Of a DNA stretch of 64,000 bases, positions 33,000 through 45,363 are shown piece by piece. Source of the stretch: Rosa chinensis (taxonomy: Eukaryota > Streptophyta > Magnoliopsida > Rosales > Rosaceae). The stretch is taken from the NCBI RefSeq assembly GCF_002994745.2, contig NC_037094.1:12399001-12463000 (forward strand). Reading direction: 5' to 3'. The notes below the pieces were generated by a model that ran no database searches, was not told the origin of the DNA, and was given only the letters and a program-made list of their open reading frames with translations. The position numbers and the translations under genes are program-made. Numbering within the stretch: the stretch's first letter is position 1; each line of letters begins with the position of its first letter.

Positions 33000-34178
33000 T
33001 TCCTTTGCTCAGCATGTTTGGCAATCGTTGTCATGCTGTTTTGATACTTCTTTACCAACTGATGGCTCAATTGGTGATTTATGGAGTATAATTGTTGGTA
33101 AACTGTTTTCTCCTCAACTAAAAAATTTATGGCTTGCGGGCTGTCTGTTTGCTTTCATGGCTATTTGGATTTTGGAAAACACGTAATAAACTTTGTTTTA
33201 ATAATAAGAGGCCTTCTCTTATGTGTGTTTTCGCTCTATTAAATATTTGTTGCGGTTTACTGCTCCTCACTTGCCTGGTTATTCCCGCGGTGTGTTGGAC
33301 TCTCAGTTGCTAGTGAACTTGGGAATCCAACCAGTTTCTAAAAAATCAGTTGCTCCGCAGTTTGTTCTTTGGCATCCCCCTATTTTTCCATGGATTAAAC
33401 TTAACACTAATGGGTTAGCTAAAGGCAATCCTGGCCCTGTAGCTTGTGGTGGTGTTTTTCAGGTTGCGAATGGTCAATATGTTGGAGGTTATTGTCAAGG
33501 TTTGGGTCAGCAATCAGCTTTCTTTATGGAGTTGATGGGAGTTATAATTGGTATAGAGATTACTTTTCGAATGGGTTGGCATTGTATTTGGTTGGAGAGT
33601 GATACAACGAGTGTTCTTGCATGTATTTCCTCTATCTCATTTGCACCTCCTTGGCCACTGCGCATTGCTTGGTTGAATTGTTTATCTCACATTCAATCAA
33701 TGACATTTCACTGCTCTTATGTTCTTCGCGAAGGCAATTTTGTGGTAGATAGGTTAACAAATTTGGGTTTGGCTTCTTTGTCTCTAATTTGGCATGCCTC
33801 GCCTCCACCCGAGATCTCTCCATACTTGAGAATGGATGACCAGGGGTTCCCTTATTCTCGTGTTTCTTCTTGATGTTGATTTGGGCTCCCTAGCTAGAGT
33901 TTATTTCTTCTTTTTCTCTCTGTTCCAAAGATGGAATTTTATTTTTTCCATCTTTTATTTCTTTCTCATATCTGTACTTTTGGGGTTTGGCTTTTGTCAT
34001 CCCTTCTCTGTTTTGTATTTTGCTTTATTATTAATAAAAAAAGAGGGGACGGGCGGTGGGCTCCTTGAGTGTGGTAGACCCTACACCAGGTTTGAGGATG
34101 GGACTTGTTCTCTAAATTGCCTACTTCCGATGAGCTAATATCGCCTCATCTCTTATTTAATTAAAAAAAAAAAAAAAA
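33000..34178 (+). mobile_element. 5'-truncated LINE with RNase H domain
   Basis: A zf-RVT tail (QHVWQSLSCCFDTSLPTDG, then KTRNKLCFNNKRPSL after a frame change) is followed by an RNase H domain in 33223-33873: IKLNTNGLAKGNPGPVACGG, ELMGVIIGIEI, GWHCIWLESDTTSVL, and VLREGNFVVDRLTN near the end. The first catalytic Asp of RNase H (usually LNTDG) reads Asn. The 3' end has AATAAAAAAAG and a long A run at 34163-34178. I found no convincing target duplication, so the left boundary is approximate. Confidence 0.8.
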
Positions 34179-34504
34179 CTGCAACCACCACACATGGTTT
34201 ATTGGAGTGTAGTCCTACTTCAAATAAAGTACTAAAATTAGTAAAGTATCACTCTTCGGTTGTTGGCTTTGAGGGGTCAACCTTGGCTACTGAAGCATCA
34301 ACGACGACTTCCCAAGTAACAATGGTCTCTGATGTGGCAGCATTAGCTACTGCAGGAGTAGTGGTGTCTGAGGTAGCAACACTGGTACCAGTTGATTGAA
34401 AGGCATCAGCCACAAATATATGTATGGCAATGGCTCCGGGTGGATCATAATGAATCCTCCATCGGTCTCAGCCTCAGGCACAACATCAACCCACGCCTTC
34501 ATCG
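34179..34504. other. Short gene-free stretch
   Basis: Contains an open frame of about 65 codons rich in Val, Ala and Thr (34202-34399). I do not recognise it and see no supporting signals. Confidence 0.35.
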
Positions 34505-35060
34505 GCCAAATTGATAATCGTTAAAACATCCATAAGTGTGATATACAATTATAAACATGAACAGTTCAAGTTAGACAGTTTTGGTTCGTCCAATGATTTA
34601 ATCTAGTTCGACATCTTAGCAGTCATCAATTTGGCTGAAAATTTGCAAAAATGATCTATTTATGGAATCCTAATAATTAAACGGTCGAAATGCTAATATG
34701 TGATTGAAAAGTGAGTCTCACCATTGTCGCCAATGATCTCTTAAATTTTTTTTACAAAAGGACAATCCTTAGTGGAATGGGCGTATATATATTAATATAA
34801 GTATAAAGATTAGTTTTCAAACACTTTTGATTTTTTTTTTTCATTTTCAGGATTAACTTTATTAGTTTTAAGTCGCATGACTAATCATATGGTTGGTGAA
34901 TTAACATGTGACGGTCAATAACAAGACATGATTTTATAAGAGGAAAGAGAGGAGAAGTTGATGCACCATTTCAAAAGTTAAAGATTGTATATGCGAAAAT
35001 AGATCCACCATTTACGATCTTTTTACTCTTCTAACATTTGTATAAAATTTTTTTAAAAAA
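34505..35060 (+). repeat. Copy of 5528-6600 without the hAT insertion
   Basis: Aligns with 5528-5946 and 6473-6600. At about 34927-34940 it reads ACATGATTTTATAAGAGG where the other copy is interrupted by the 518-bp hAT element. No gene is apparent. Confidence 0.8.
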
Positions 35061-35252
35061 AAAAGTATAAAAAATTAAAAATATATAAAAAAATAAATAA
35101 TTGTTCAAGTAAATCTCTATTATGTGTCTGACCCAAACTCTATGTTACTTGACCTAGTGGTAATAGGGTTTGATTAGAAGAATCTAGATATTCCTATTCA
35201 ATGTATGATTATATTTCCTTGTATGATTCGGATTCTATGCATTGTAATCCTC

Positions 35253-35336
35253 TATATAAAGAGGCCCCTATTATCAATGAAAATACACAGCGATTTTCTC
35301 TCAATTCTCATTTCTCTAAAACACGTTATCAGCACG
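35253..35336 (+). promoter_or_regulatory. Copia LTR TATA box and primer-binding site
   Basis: TATATAAA at 35253-35260 is followed about 65 bp later by ACACGTTATCAGCACGA (35320-35336), a sequence that commonly follows the 5' LTR of plant Copia elements as the primer-binding site. This sets transcription start near 35285 and the LTR end near 35323. Confidence 0.5.
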
Positions 35337-35509
35337 AAGCCCTAACCTTGAAACCCTAATTTTGTATCCTTCAAATCCTAGCATCCACCGCTCCACATAT
35401 TGAAGCCCTATCCTTAAGAAACCCAGAACCGGCAGCGGAACCACCGGAACCGGCCTGAAACAACCTGAACTGGCCAAAGAGAAAAATCGAACCGGCCCTT
35501 GTCATGTGT

Positions 35510-35800
35510 CTGCTCCCTGCAAGCACCTGCTGACATCTACCGAGGCAATGCCGAGATCTGCCGACAACCTGCCAAGTCCTGCCGAGACCAGCCGATTGCC
35601 TGCCGAGAGCCCCGCACACATCTGCCGACACTTGTGCACCCCTGTGCCTGCTTCAATCGGCATCTGTCGACACCTGCCGCGTAGCTGTCGAGCACCTGCT
35701 GAGATCCCTACACACCCTGCCGAGGCCCCTGCACCTGCCGAGACCCATGCGCAGCCTTGCCGAGATCTGCTAAGGCCTGCCTAGCCCCTACACAGCACTT
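35510..35800. repeat. CCTGCCGA-rich low-complexity leader
   Basis: Many irregular copies of CTGCCGAGA, CTGCCGACA and GCACCTGC lie between the primer-binding site and gag. All six frames look artificially proline- or arginine-rich, so the open frames here are not genes. Confidence 0.7.
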
Positions 35801-36219
35801 GCCGACAGATTGCCTGCTGGTCCTGCACAGCCTCTGCAACGGCCCTGCACAACCCAGTCTAGCTCCGGCCACCACCACCGGCCACTTGTTTCCGGCCATT
35901 TTTCTTGCTACCCCAGGCTACCTTTTTCCGGCCATCTTCAACCACTTTTCCGGTCAAGAGTTCCGGCAACTTTTCAAGGTGAACTTTTCTAAAAGCTCCC
36001 GTTTTTAAAGTTTTCATTCTTTTTCTTCTTTTCACGGGGACTTGCAACCTCCCTTGTTCTACCCCCATTTCTTCTTCATAGGGGAGACCAAAAGCCGGAT
36101 TGTGGGGGTTCGTGCTTACTCCAAGCTTGGAGTTTTTAGAATCCTCCAAACTTAGAGTTTGTTAAGAAGTTATGATCGACTACAAATTTCTTAGAAGCAA
36201 CTACGCTCGAAAATTCCTA

Positions 36220-37370
36220 ATTTCTTGGAAGCGACTATGTTCAGTTTATTCTATTGTTTTCGTGATAGCCTTTTCCGCTGTGGAAATAACCCTAATTTCT
36301 TGTTCTCTTCCAGGACGAGTAACCTGAACAAATTTGATCTTGCTTCATTGGGAACAACTGGCTCTGGATATCACAGGTGGGTTCATGGTGTCTGCCAGCA
36401 TCTCAAGGCTGATGGAATCCTAGATACAATTCTCGAGCCTAGCCAGGATGTGATAAATGTTGAGCAAGCTCAAGCTTTGGAAGCAAATATAGCAGCCTTA
36501 GAGGCAAATAAGGCGAAAGCCATCATCATAATAACCCGTCATATGGATGATTTGCTCCAGTACAAGTGTATGAATGAAGAAGACCCTAGAAGGTTGTGGG
36601 TCTCACTCGAAGAAAGATTTGGCAACGTCCATGACTCCCTGCTTCCTGACCTAGAAATGAGATGGCATAGCCTACGCTTCTGTGATTTCAAGTAAGTTCT
36701 TGACTACAACTACGAAGCATTTCGCATTAAATCCATAATGAAATTTTGTGGTAAAGAGATCACAGATGCAACGTTGATTGAGAAGACTTTCTCTACCTTC
36801 CCCGTCACTTCATTGATGGTTGCTAAGAACTATCGAATCGATGCTAATGCAGGATGGATCACAAGGTTTCATGAGCTCATTGGAGCTATTAATGTCGCTG
36901 AAAAGCATGACAACATCCTTGTGAAGAACTATAATTCGAGATCCGTGGAAACAGAGCATATTCCGGAATCCATTTATAGTCGCGCCCCTAAGGGGGGGTG
37001 CTAAGAGCGAAACCCTAATCTTAGGGATATTTCTAGATGTTCTGGTCCATATAATTGCTCTACTTGGGAAGGTAACCGCCAAAATAGGAGAACACGGAAC
37101 AGAAGAGGTCAACGTGGAAAGAGAGATGGAGGCAACGCCTCTGGCCATGTTGGTGGTGCCCCCAACACTAAGAGCCATCTAAATGACGCTTTCAAAGCAT
37201 CTTAATCAATGGAGTCTAAGCCAAGAGATGTATGTTCTAGATGTGGAGTATCCGGTCATTGGACACACATTTGTAGAGCTCGTAAAAAAATTGTCACCGC
37301 CTACAAAGCATATTGTGAAGCAAGAGAAGCTCACTATATGGAACAAGATGATCTAGAGTGAAGGGTTCAA
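36220..37370 (+). pseudogene. Copia gag with CCHC zinc knuckle
   Basis: Frames at 36225-36695 and 36738-37004 carry a Copia gag: HRWVHGVCQHLKADGI, KAKAIIIITRHMDD, DPRRLWVSLEERFG, then NYRIDANAGWITRFHELIG. A zinc knuckle of form C-x2-C-x4-H-x4-C lies at 37233-37274 (CSRCGVSGHWTHIC). Stops and frame changes separate the parts, so no full protein is made. Confidence 0.8.
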
Positions 37371-38559
37371 GACTACAAATCTAGCTGGGATCAATGGATT
37401 GCCAATTTTGTTTAAGTCTTTATTTTTCCAAGAGATATAAGAGGCAATTGCCATATTATTTTTGTAGTAAATGCCAATGGTTTAGTCTTTCTTCAAAGTA
37501 GGCATACTCAACGTAAATGTGATGTCTAGCAAGGTTTTGAGATAAGTGGTATTTAAGCGAGCTTTGCTCCACCGACATCTCTCTACTCACCTGGTCACAT
37601 TTGCGTTGGAATTACTTAAACAAGTTAGACGACTACCTTTGTTTTGCATTAGCTAGCATTTGGATTAGATTCTCCTAATGGTTAAGAGACAATGATGTAC
37701 TCTGTTGGCTTATGAATAAAATTTTGAGTTCTTTTCATTATGACTCAATTTTGATTTTGAATATCTGACTTTGTGACTACGATGGCTGAGCCATCAGTAT
37801 TAGTTCCAGGACATGGAATAGCCCAAGTTCCCTTGCAAAATGGCACTTTGATTGATGTCGCAAAAGCTATCTACGCTCCTAGGGCCAAATACACCTTATT
37901 GAGCTATTCGAGCCAATGGATTCCATGCGAAAACGCATGTAGAGCATGGAAATGAGTTCCTTTGTGATACCTCTAACGATTGCGAACAAAGGCGCATCTT
38001 AGAGAAATTTATGTGTCTCTCTAGTGGACTCTATGTCACTATTCGAGCTATTAAATCCAATAAAGTCATGAGATAAGATCTCTTGGATTTAGACACATAA
38101 TGGCTTTGTCACAACAGGATAGGTCATCCTAGTCATGCTATGATGATCCGTCTACTAAACACTTCACATGGACATCCTTTCGCTCGAGCAAAATGAAGCA
38201 TGAATCAAAAGTTGATTCATGGACTAAGTACGACCGCCGCCACCGTCGCTTCTGGCACTGCCACCATTCTGGGCCTCCGTAAGGCCACCCAAGTCCCTTT
38301 TGACAATGCCATAGATGGTGCCACCCATGGCCATGATGCCATGGATGCTTCTCCCTATAGCCAAGACTCCATGAATGCCATTTTCCATGGTTCCAACGCC
38401 ATGATGGGTGATGTAGTCACTCATTTTGCTTCTATTAGCACTACAGACGCTCAGACCCAACCAAAATCCTCAATAGTTGCTTCTAAGGCCCCTCGCTTGT
38501 TTTACAAAGCCCGTTCCTTAAGGAAATTAGGACTGAGACCGTCCCATGAAAAGAATATG

Positions 38560-40480
38560 AAAATACTCATTCTGTTCTTACATAGGATCCGTAGGGATTT
38601 TGTGGATTGATTCAACCAACCCGCGGAAGTTTAAATATCTCATGATGTTGGTTGACATGCAAACATGCTGGTCACATGTTGTGCCATTGTCCACTTGTAA
38701 AAGCTTCTTAAACTACACTCCTAGCACATACCATATAACAACGGGCTCACTCCCTGGATCATCCTATTCAGTCAATTGGATTTGACATTGCTAGAGAGTT
38801 TACATTGAAGACTTTCGATGGTTATTGCATTAGGACTGATGTTGGACATCATATTCCCATGTACACACCCAAATGGTCTCACGGAAACGACGACGATAGT
38901 AGTCAAGACATTGGTAATGGGTGCCAATCTCCTTACATCCGCTTGGGGTGATGCAATATCGCATGTAGCTATGTTAATTAGTCTACAACACACGGCCACT
39001 TAATCTATCTTTGTGTTACAGCTAGTGACTGGGTACTAGTATCGTACTTACGCACATTTGAGTGAGCCATTTATGTGCCAATTGCGCCGCCACAGCGCTC
39101 TATGATAGGTCCTTACAGACGAATGGGCAACTACGTTGGATTTGAGACTCCAACAATCGTCCGCCACTTAATGCCCTTGTTAGGCGATCTCCTTAGCTCT
39201 AGATTTGCGGGTTCTCACTTTGATGAGACAGTCTTCCCGTCGTTAGGGGTAGATAAAAACACGGATGTTCAGCAGGAACGACATGAATTGTCGTGGCCTG
39301 TCCCCACTATGACTCATCTCGATCCCCAATAAAGTGACAAGATCATACATATCTGCTGCAAACATGCTTACAAGGAAGGACGTCCCGACAAGAGGACGTA
39401 GCGCCACCCTACACAGAGGTAGGCATGGCTCCAATTCCAAAGAGAGTGGCACTCTGGTGTTACAGGCCATGGCCCCAGCTAGGATGAGTAGGAGGCCCGT
39501 GAGTTCAAAGGATACTTTGGCACATTCCAATCCTTTGATCATCAAGACTCAAAATCCATCTCATGAGTATCTTCCGGATTATGGTTACCATTGGGGGACG
39601 CCTCAAAGTCAAAACCTATTCCTAAGAATATAGAACTCTATGAAAATTACACTAGTGTTTATGAGACGTGGGATATAAACTCTATCATAATTGATAATGT
39701 AGTCACGCATTTCATTGCGCATGAGTTTGTTGAGTCCGATGATATCGAACCACGCTCCGTTAATGAATGAATGCCAACGTAGAGAAATTTAGCCTAAATG
39801 GAAAAATGCGATCGAGGTTAAGTTAGATTCTCTAACGAAGATGAAGGTTTTTGAGCCAATGATGCCAACACCTCCTAACATAAAATCTATTGACTAATTG
39901 GTCTTCGTTAGAAAGCGTGATGAGAAAAAGAGATGGTAATCTCGCCTTATGGCGCAAGGCTTCTCGCAAAACGCCCTGGAATCAACTACGATGAGACATA
40001 TTCTCTCGTAATGGATGTCATTGCACTCTACTACCCTGTCAATTTGATAGTTTCCGAATAACTGATTATGCAGCTTACAAATGTGGTCACTACGTATTTC
40101 TATGGGGATCTAGATACAGAATATAGGTGAAGGTTCATGGTGGAATTCATTTACCCAAGTCAAGTGGCTCTAGACCACGGACCGAGTTTACAAAGAGGTT
40201 GAAACTCTCATGAAAGTGACTACTTGATTGGGAAGAGATATGCCCGTACGTTTCGATAACAAGTTTTGGATTCTATCGCGGTTCATGTTAGACATGATAG
40301 TCATTAGAAGCTCTTAAAGAGTTAAGGAAAACCGCTGAACACTTGAAATCTGAGTTTGAGATAAATGATTTTGAGAGAACAAGATTATATCTCAGTTTGG
40401 AACTTGAGCATCGTGTTGATAGATGCTTAGGCATTTTGACAAGGTCAAGCCTTCAAGCACCCCCATAATCGTGACTAAAT
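38560..40480 (+). pseudogene. Copia integrase and reverse transcriptase remains
   Basis: Fragments in changing frames: KFKYLMMLVDMQTCWSHVVP (integrase core start), GLTETTTIVVKTL, APPQRSMIGPYRRMGNYVG (integrase C-terminal side), HLDPQ linker, then RT pieces such as LMAQGFSQNA and LELEHRVDRCL. At least ten stops interrupt the region. The RT catalytic YVDD is not readable. Confidence 0.75.
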
Positions 40481-40540
40481 TACTATGTCGTGGCAATGGG
40501 GTAGCCAAAAGTAGCCTATGTTTCTTCGGCGAACGTTTAC

Positions 40541-42249
40541 AGTCGCAAACTTTCCATACTTGGCAACTGCGTCTACAATGTCGTGGCATGACAGAACAGC
40601 TACGAGCCCAATTCTCTTATTAAATATATTTTCTAATCAAAAAGCCCTAGCCTATTTCCCTCAATCTCTATTCGATCTCTACCGCAACCCTTTTTCTCTT
40701 CCTCTCCGTTCTGGATCTAACCCAACAAATAACACCACAGAACTTGGTGGCCACTGTGTTGGTCTAAATCCAGGGATTATTCTTTTTGGGTATTTCAATT
40801 TGGCTTTCTCTTCATTCGTTTCTCTTTGAATCTGATTCAACTCAGATGCGTCCAATTTAATGGCTAGGTCATTCGTGCAAGATTCGTTCTGTCCGAGCGG
40901 AATTCATGAGGAATTTCGCTTGAACTCAGATGTGTTCTCTTCTCTGTTCTCGGAAAGTTCGCATCTCGGTCAGTTCTCAATCTCATTTGGCTTGGTTTCT
41001 ATTTTGGGCTTCTTGTTATTACTGGTGTTCAATTTTATGTTTGAGGCTTTCAGTTATGTTCTACTAGAAATTATCTATAATTTAATTCATTGTGGATTGA
41101 AAGCTTTAGTCATTGCTTGTGTGATATTTACTTTCTTGCATTTTTCTGTTAATGCAAAGTGAATTTTGTTAATGCAAATTATCGGTGATTCCGTATGGTT
41201 TGCCTTTTTGTTTTTGATGCAAGACGGTGTTTGTGAAGAGCTTGATTAGTGATATAGAGAGGATAAACTCATTTGGTGAAATGCACAAGCAAATCAACAA
41301 TAAGGGTTCTGTGTGAAGCGGTCAAGCTCATGGTTTGAGCCTTGTAATCTAGGGTTTGAACACCTTAAGATCTCTACTTTTGTAAAGCTTCCTACTTTCT
41401 ATAGATTGTAGGGTTTGGTAGAGGTAACAGTTTTGAACCTGGGTTTACAAAGTGATTGGGGGATTTTTGGGAATGGACTGTTGTGCCAGGCTGAAAAAAA
41501 GTATAATTGCGTTAAATGGCCCTAATTCCTTAGCGATTCCCAGTATCTGATTTCAGCCACTTGCTATGCCATCCAATCAATATAATGTCTCTTTGCTATC
41601 TAAGAAGTCTAAATTGCTCTCAACCTGTTGCTTATCTCTTAAGTGGGTACCCTTTTCCATTCTTTCTACTTTATAGATCTAATGAGCTATTAGTTTTAAG
41701 TGATTCTTTCTACTTTATAGATCTAATGAGCTATTAGTTTTAAGTGATTCTTTCTAATTACAATTTATAAATAGGACCTGTGTGGTAGAGAACATTTTTA
41801 CAAAATGTAAATGCATTTATAAGGTAAAATGAATTTCATTTTAGAATTGAGGGCTGACTGGAAGGAAAAAGTCTCAAGCTGTGAAACGGCAAAGACAAAG
41901 TTTCTCTATTCTGATCTTACTACATCAGTATTACCTAATAATCCTGAAAGATGTAGGGACAAGGGACTGGTGTAGGCACATTGGTGTAAGGATATGGGAC
42001 TGGTGTTCTTATTCATGCAATCTTGCTTGCTCAGTAGTTCTTATTCTCTAGTGTGTGATGTAAGGTTTCATTGGTATTGCTACAATTGCTAGTACACTAG
42101 ATAATTTAGTTGCATGTATACCAGACAAGAGAAGGAGATATATTTAGATAATGGTTTAAGAGTTTTTCTTTGGGAGGCGTGAGTTCCATGCTATGTGATA
42201 GAGTCCTTTCTTATTACAAACTTTTAAGTTTTAACATTACAATGCTCAG
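40541..42249. other. Gene-free stretch before the phosphatase relic
   Basis: 40620-40860 looks like a CT-rich leader. A 100-codon open frame at 40860-41162 has hydrophobic stretches but no recognisable family. An exon-like segment at about 41223-41310 (acceptor GATGCAAG, reading TVFVKSLISDIERINSFGE) could belong to the PHS1-like gene that follows; I could not confirm it. Confidence 0.35.
41660..41747. repeat. Perfect 44-bp tandem duplication
   Basis: Two identical 44-bp units (41660-41703, 41704-41747), starting TTCTTTCTACTTTATAGATC, plus 9 bp of a third. No sequence difference between them, so it is recent. Confidence 0.97.
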
Positions 42250-43410
42250 GTCGATGCTGAAATGAACAAAGAATTTGGAACAGTGGAATGAAATGCTAAA
42301 GAGCGATGCAGTCAAACTTTGCCAGGAAAACAATTTTAATGCTAGGTTCTTTGAGGGTAGTGACAATAACGGCATAGTTGACGCTTATGAATTGAAGGTA
42401 ATTTTGTTTTTGTACAGTTAAAAATGTATTACACTGCTCAGGATGGATGTTGTTGAGAAGATGTTGTGCCTTCGAATCATAAGTAGCCTGTTTATTGGTG
42501 GAGCGCTTGCTGCACGATCTGTAGACTCACTACAACGCTTAGGAATCACTCATATATTATGTTTTTGTTCCAATGAAATTGGACAGTCAGATACGATTCT
42601 CCGTTTCCTGATCTATTTGAGTACAAAAACTTCTCTGTAAGTGGTTTCTTATTTGTTTCCCAATTATTGGTTCATCTTCATTTAGGGTATTTTTTTTTAA
42701 TTGCTTTACATATCTCCCATGTGAAGGTTATGTCATGATATATTAGCTCCAAGAAGCCATTTGCATATTCTTAGATCTCTTAACAAAATAGAATGAAAGA
42801 AAAAGCAAGTCACTTCTCCCTTAAACCTTCTTATCAATTCAATAGGTCACACCTAGCATAGCCCTTATTGGAGTACGTCTAGAATTCAAGTTTGCTTCAT
42901 TAGACATATTCTCTGATAGTGGTATAGTGAATTCATGTTCAAGGGGACAACCCCTACAAACGAGTGTGTTTATGTGACTATTTATATCCAATATTTAGTC
43001 TACTTAGTCGTATATATTTTGGTGAGTGTTGTCTTTCTTGGGATCCTCATCAACTCATTATATTTTTTGTTCTCATCATATTTTTTTACATGAACTGTCC
43101 TCATTAGACTACCCACCTCTTTGAACATATATGTGATAGTGAAGATTTCAACATGTCCAACATCTTTGATGAAGCTGTTGAGTTTATTGATCATGTTGAA
43201 GAAACAGGAGGGAAGGTTCTAGTCCATTGCTTTGAGGGAAAAAGTAGAAGTGCTACGCTAGTGCTTGCATACCTCCTCATTTTTTTGGTATGTTGCAACA
43301 AGACTACCTTACGAAATGATCTGCTATATAAGTAATCTTTTTGGTGGTGCAGGAATTCCACTTTATTAGAATCATGGCATGTTCTGCTTGAAGCTGAACT
43401 TCAAAACTAG
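42250..43410 (+). pseudogene. PHS1-like dual-specificity phosphatase, C-terminal half relic
   Basis: Exon remains in order: 42250-42397 (MLKSDAVKLCQENNFNARFF, EGSDNNGIVDAYELK), about 42443-42636 (LFIGGALAARSVDSLQRLGI, NEIGQSD, then a frame change to FPDLFEYKNFS), 43140-43287 (NIFDEAVEFIDHVEETGGK, active-site VHCFEGKSRSAT at 43225-43251) and 43353-43410 (NSTLLESWHVL). These match the phosphatase end of PHS1, a plant protein linked to cortical microtubules. The catalytic Cys-x5-Arg signature is intact, but an in-frame TGA in the first exon, the frameshift in the second, and loss of the end of the domain make it a pseudogene. The N-terminal kinase-like half was not found. Confidence 0.75.
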
Positions 43411-43764
43411 CGTGCTTGCTTTGCATCATACTTTTCTTCCTAGAAGGCGTACATTGAAGCTTGTCATGGTTGGCTGTTAAAGTTTGTTGCCCCTGAAACT
43501 GAATTATGCTTGAAGGGCATGTCTCCACTTCCATCATGTACACTTAACAGGCCACCATTACTTGTAATCTGTAATAATTGGTGAACTTTTGTGGCTAAAC
43601 TGCCAGACAGGGCAGCAATAAATTTTTGTATTGGTAACATTCATGAGAAAAATTAAAATGTAACTTTGGCTTTTGTATCAGCTTTATTTTCTTTTGTACA
43701 GTTTTTATCCAAAAAAAAAAATCTGGCATACAAATTTTGCATGCCAGATTTTTTTTTATTCATA

Positions 43765-44080
43765 AATAAATACCCCTACTATGGCATTTTGCCGTTGCAA
43801 AAGCCTTTTGCCATGGCAAAAAATATCAGTCGCGATTGGTGGCGTCGCCATTGGTAGTTGCAACGGTAAATTGCCGTAGCAAGAATCTTACGACGGCAAA
43901 TGGTTTGCGGTTGTTAATACTCTTGTGACGGCCAAATACCGTCGTCGTAAGTATTGGCAACGCCACCAACGATGTCAGAAACATTGTCGTCGCAGAGCCA
44001 TCGCCAATGGTCTTTTGCGACTGCAAATGAAGCTTTTGCAATGGGAATGTGCCATGGCCAATGCAAATTTTTTTTGAGTG
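43765..44080. repeat. Palindrome-rich GCCGTNGCAA-type repeats
   Basis: Many short inverted copies of TTGCCGTAGCAA, GGCGTCGCCA and GCGACGGC, including a perfect 16-bp palindrome TTTTGCCATGGCAAAA at 43806-43821. This is the style of subterminal repeats in plant CACTA elements, but I see no clean CACTA end, so the class is uncertain. Confidence 0.45.
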
Positions 44081-44088
44081 CCGTAGCT

Positions 44089-44369
44089 AAAACCCCTAAA
44101 GTATAAACCCCTAAATCTCGAAACCCCCAAATCATGAACTTCGAAACCCTAAATTATAAACCCTAGCTCGAAACCCCTAATTCATGACCTTCCAAACCCT
44201 ACCTGTGAAACCCCCAAGCTCCGAAACCCCCGTAACAAGAGCTTTGAAACCCACTCTCGAAACCCTAGCTTCAATCCCTAAATTGTAGACCGTAGCTCGA
44301 AACCCCCAAATCGGGTGCTTTGAAACCCTAATTCTCAACCAATATCGAATTTTTCAACCCATAACCCTA
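44089..44369. repeat. Degenerate telomere-like AAACCCTA array
   Basis: About 15 irregularly spaced copies of AAACCCTA, AAACCCCTAA or GAAACCCCCAA over 280 bp, often preceded by CTCGAAACCC. Resembles the plant telomere unit (CCCTAAA) and telo-boxes, but spacing varies from 8 to about 30 bp. Confidence 0.7.
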
Positions 44370-44381
44370 ACAAACCAGAAA

Positions 44382-44804
44382 GGGCTAAATACTAGTTACT
44401 ACCCTGTGGTTTATGTCCAAAATCAATTCAGTCCATGGACTTCTAATTTCATCAAAAACACTCATGTACTTTCAATTTTAATCTAATAGGTCTAATTCGT
44501 GAATCTTCTGTTGTATGTTCCAGTTATAGTTAGGTTATTTGTTTAAAAAAATTTATTTGATAGATTTCTAATAGTGGGACCCACTCTTAAACCGACTATG
44601 CATACCACCTCAACATCACATCATAAAATATAGGCCCCATATGAGCCACGTCAGCAAGTTAACGGACTCAATTAACGGAAAACTAATATATTGGACCTAT
44701 TAGATCAAAATTGAAAGTGCAGGGGTGTTTTTGATGAAATTAGAAGTTCAAGGACTGAATTGATTTTAGACCCAAACTACAGGGTAGTAATCAGTATTTA
44801 GCCC
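44382..44804. mobile_element. Mutator-type MITE with long TIRs, 423 bp, 9-bp TSD
   Basis: Begins GGGCTAAATACTAGTTACTA and ends with its inverse form (AGTAATCAGTATTTAGCCC). The TIRs extend roughly 100 bp, including TTTCATCAAAAACACTC and its complement. Flanked by an exact 9-bp duplication AACCAGAAA (44373-44381, 44805-44813). Non-coding. A related half-end lies at about 45200-45290. Confidence 0.9.
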
Positions 44805-45363
44805 AACCAGAAATAACCTTAAAATTCGAAACCATGAACTTACTGTAATGGGAGATTTCATCTCATCCTTCTTCCGTACGCGGGACCCACTCTTCATTCT
44901 CAGCCTCAGCCATTGAGGCCACACCTAAAAGTTCAAATTTTGGGTTGGGTATTCTCGACAAGTATTTGTGATGGTGCTGTAATCAGTTTTGGGTACCTGT
45001 AGTCCGTAATGGAGAGAAGATTAAGTCATCAAGGGTGTATTCAATTTTAATTTTAGTATTAGGGGGGACTGTAATGAGGGTAGGGTTTTTTGAGAATCAG
45101 TGCTAATTGGAGGGAAAATGTTCACAAGGGCCAATTTCGGTATTTTGCTTGCTGACTCGTGCCACGTCAGCAATAAACAAAATCTTGATGGAAATTGGGA
45201 GTTCAGCGGTAGTCTTGATAAAATTAGAAATTCAGGGACTGACATGATGAATGGGTTTAAGTTCAAAAAGGTAAACAATATTTAATCCATTTTGAAAATA
45301 GAAAATAAAGAAGGGGTGGCTGAAAAAGGTAAATAGTATTTAATCCATTTTGAAAATAGGAAA

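Larger units (their letters stand above)
35100..40540 (+). mobile_element. Decayed Ty1/Copia LTR retrotransposon
   Basis: Order of parts on the plus strand is that of Copia: LTR-like promoter region (to about 35323), leader, gag (36220-37370), CCHC knuckle, protease region, GAG-pre-integrase, integrase (38560-39130), linker, reverse transcriptase (39790-40480). Each part has stops and frameshifts. The RNase H domain and the 3' LTR are not recognisable. The outer ends are estimates. The linker and integrase match the better preserved Copia at 60492-64000 (compare HLDPQ and IAPPQ segments), so both belong to one family or close relatives. Confidence 0.8.
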
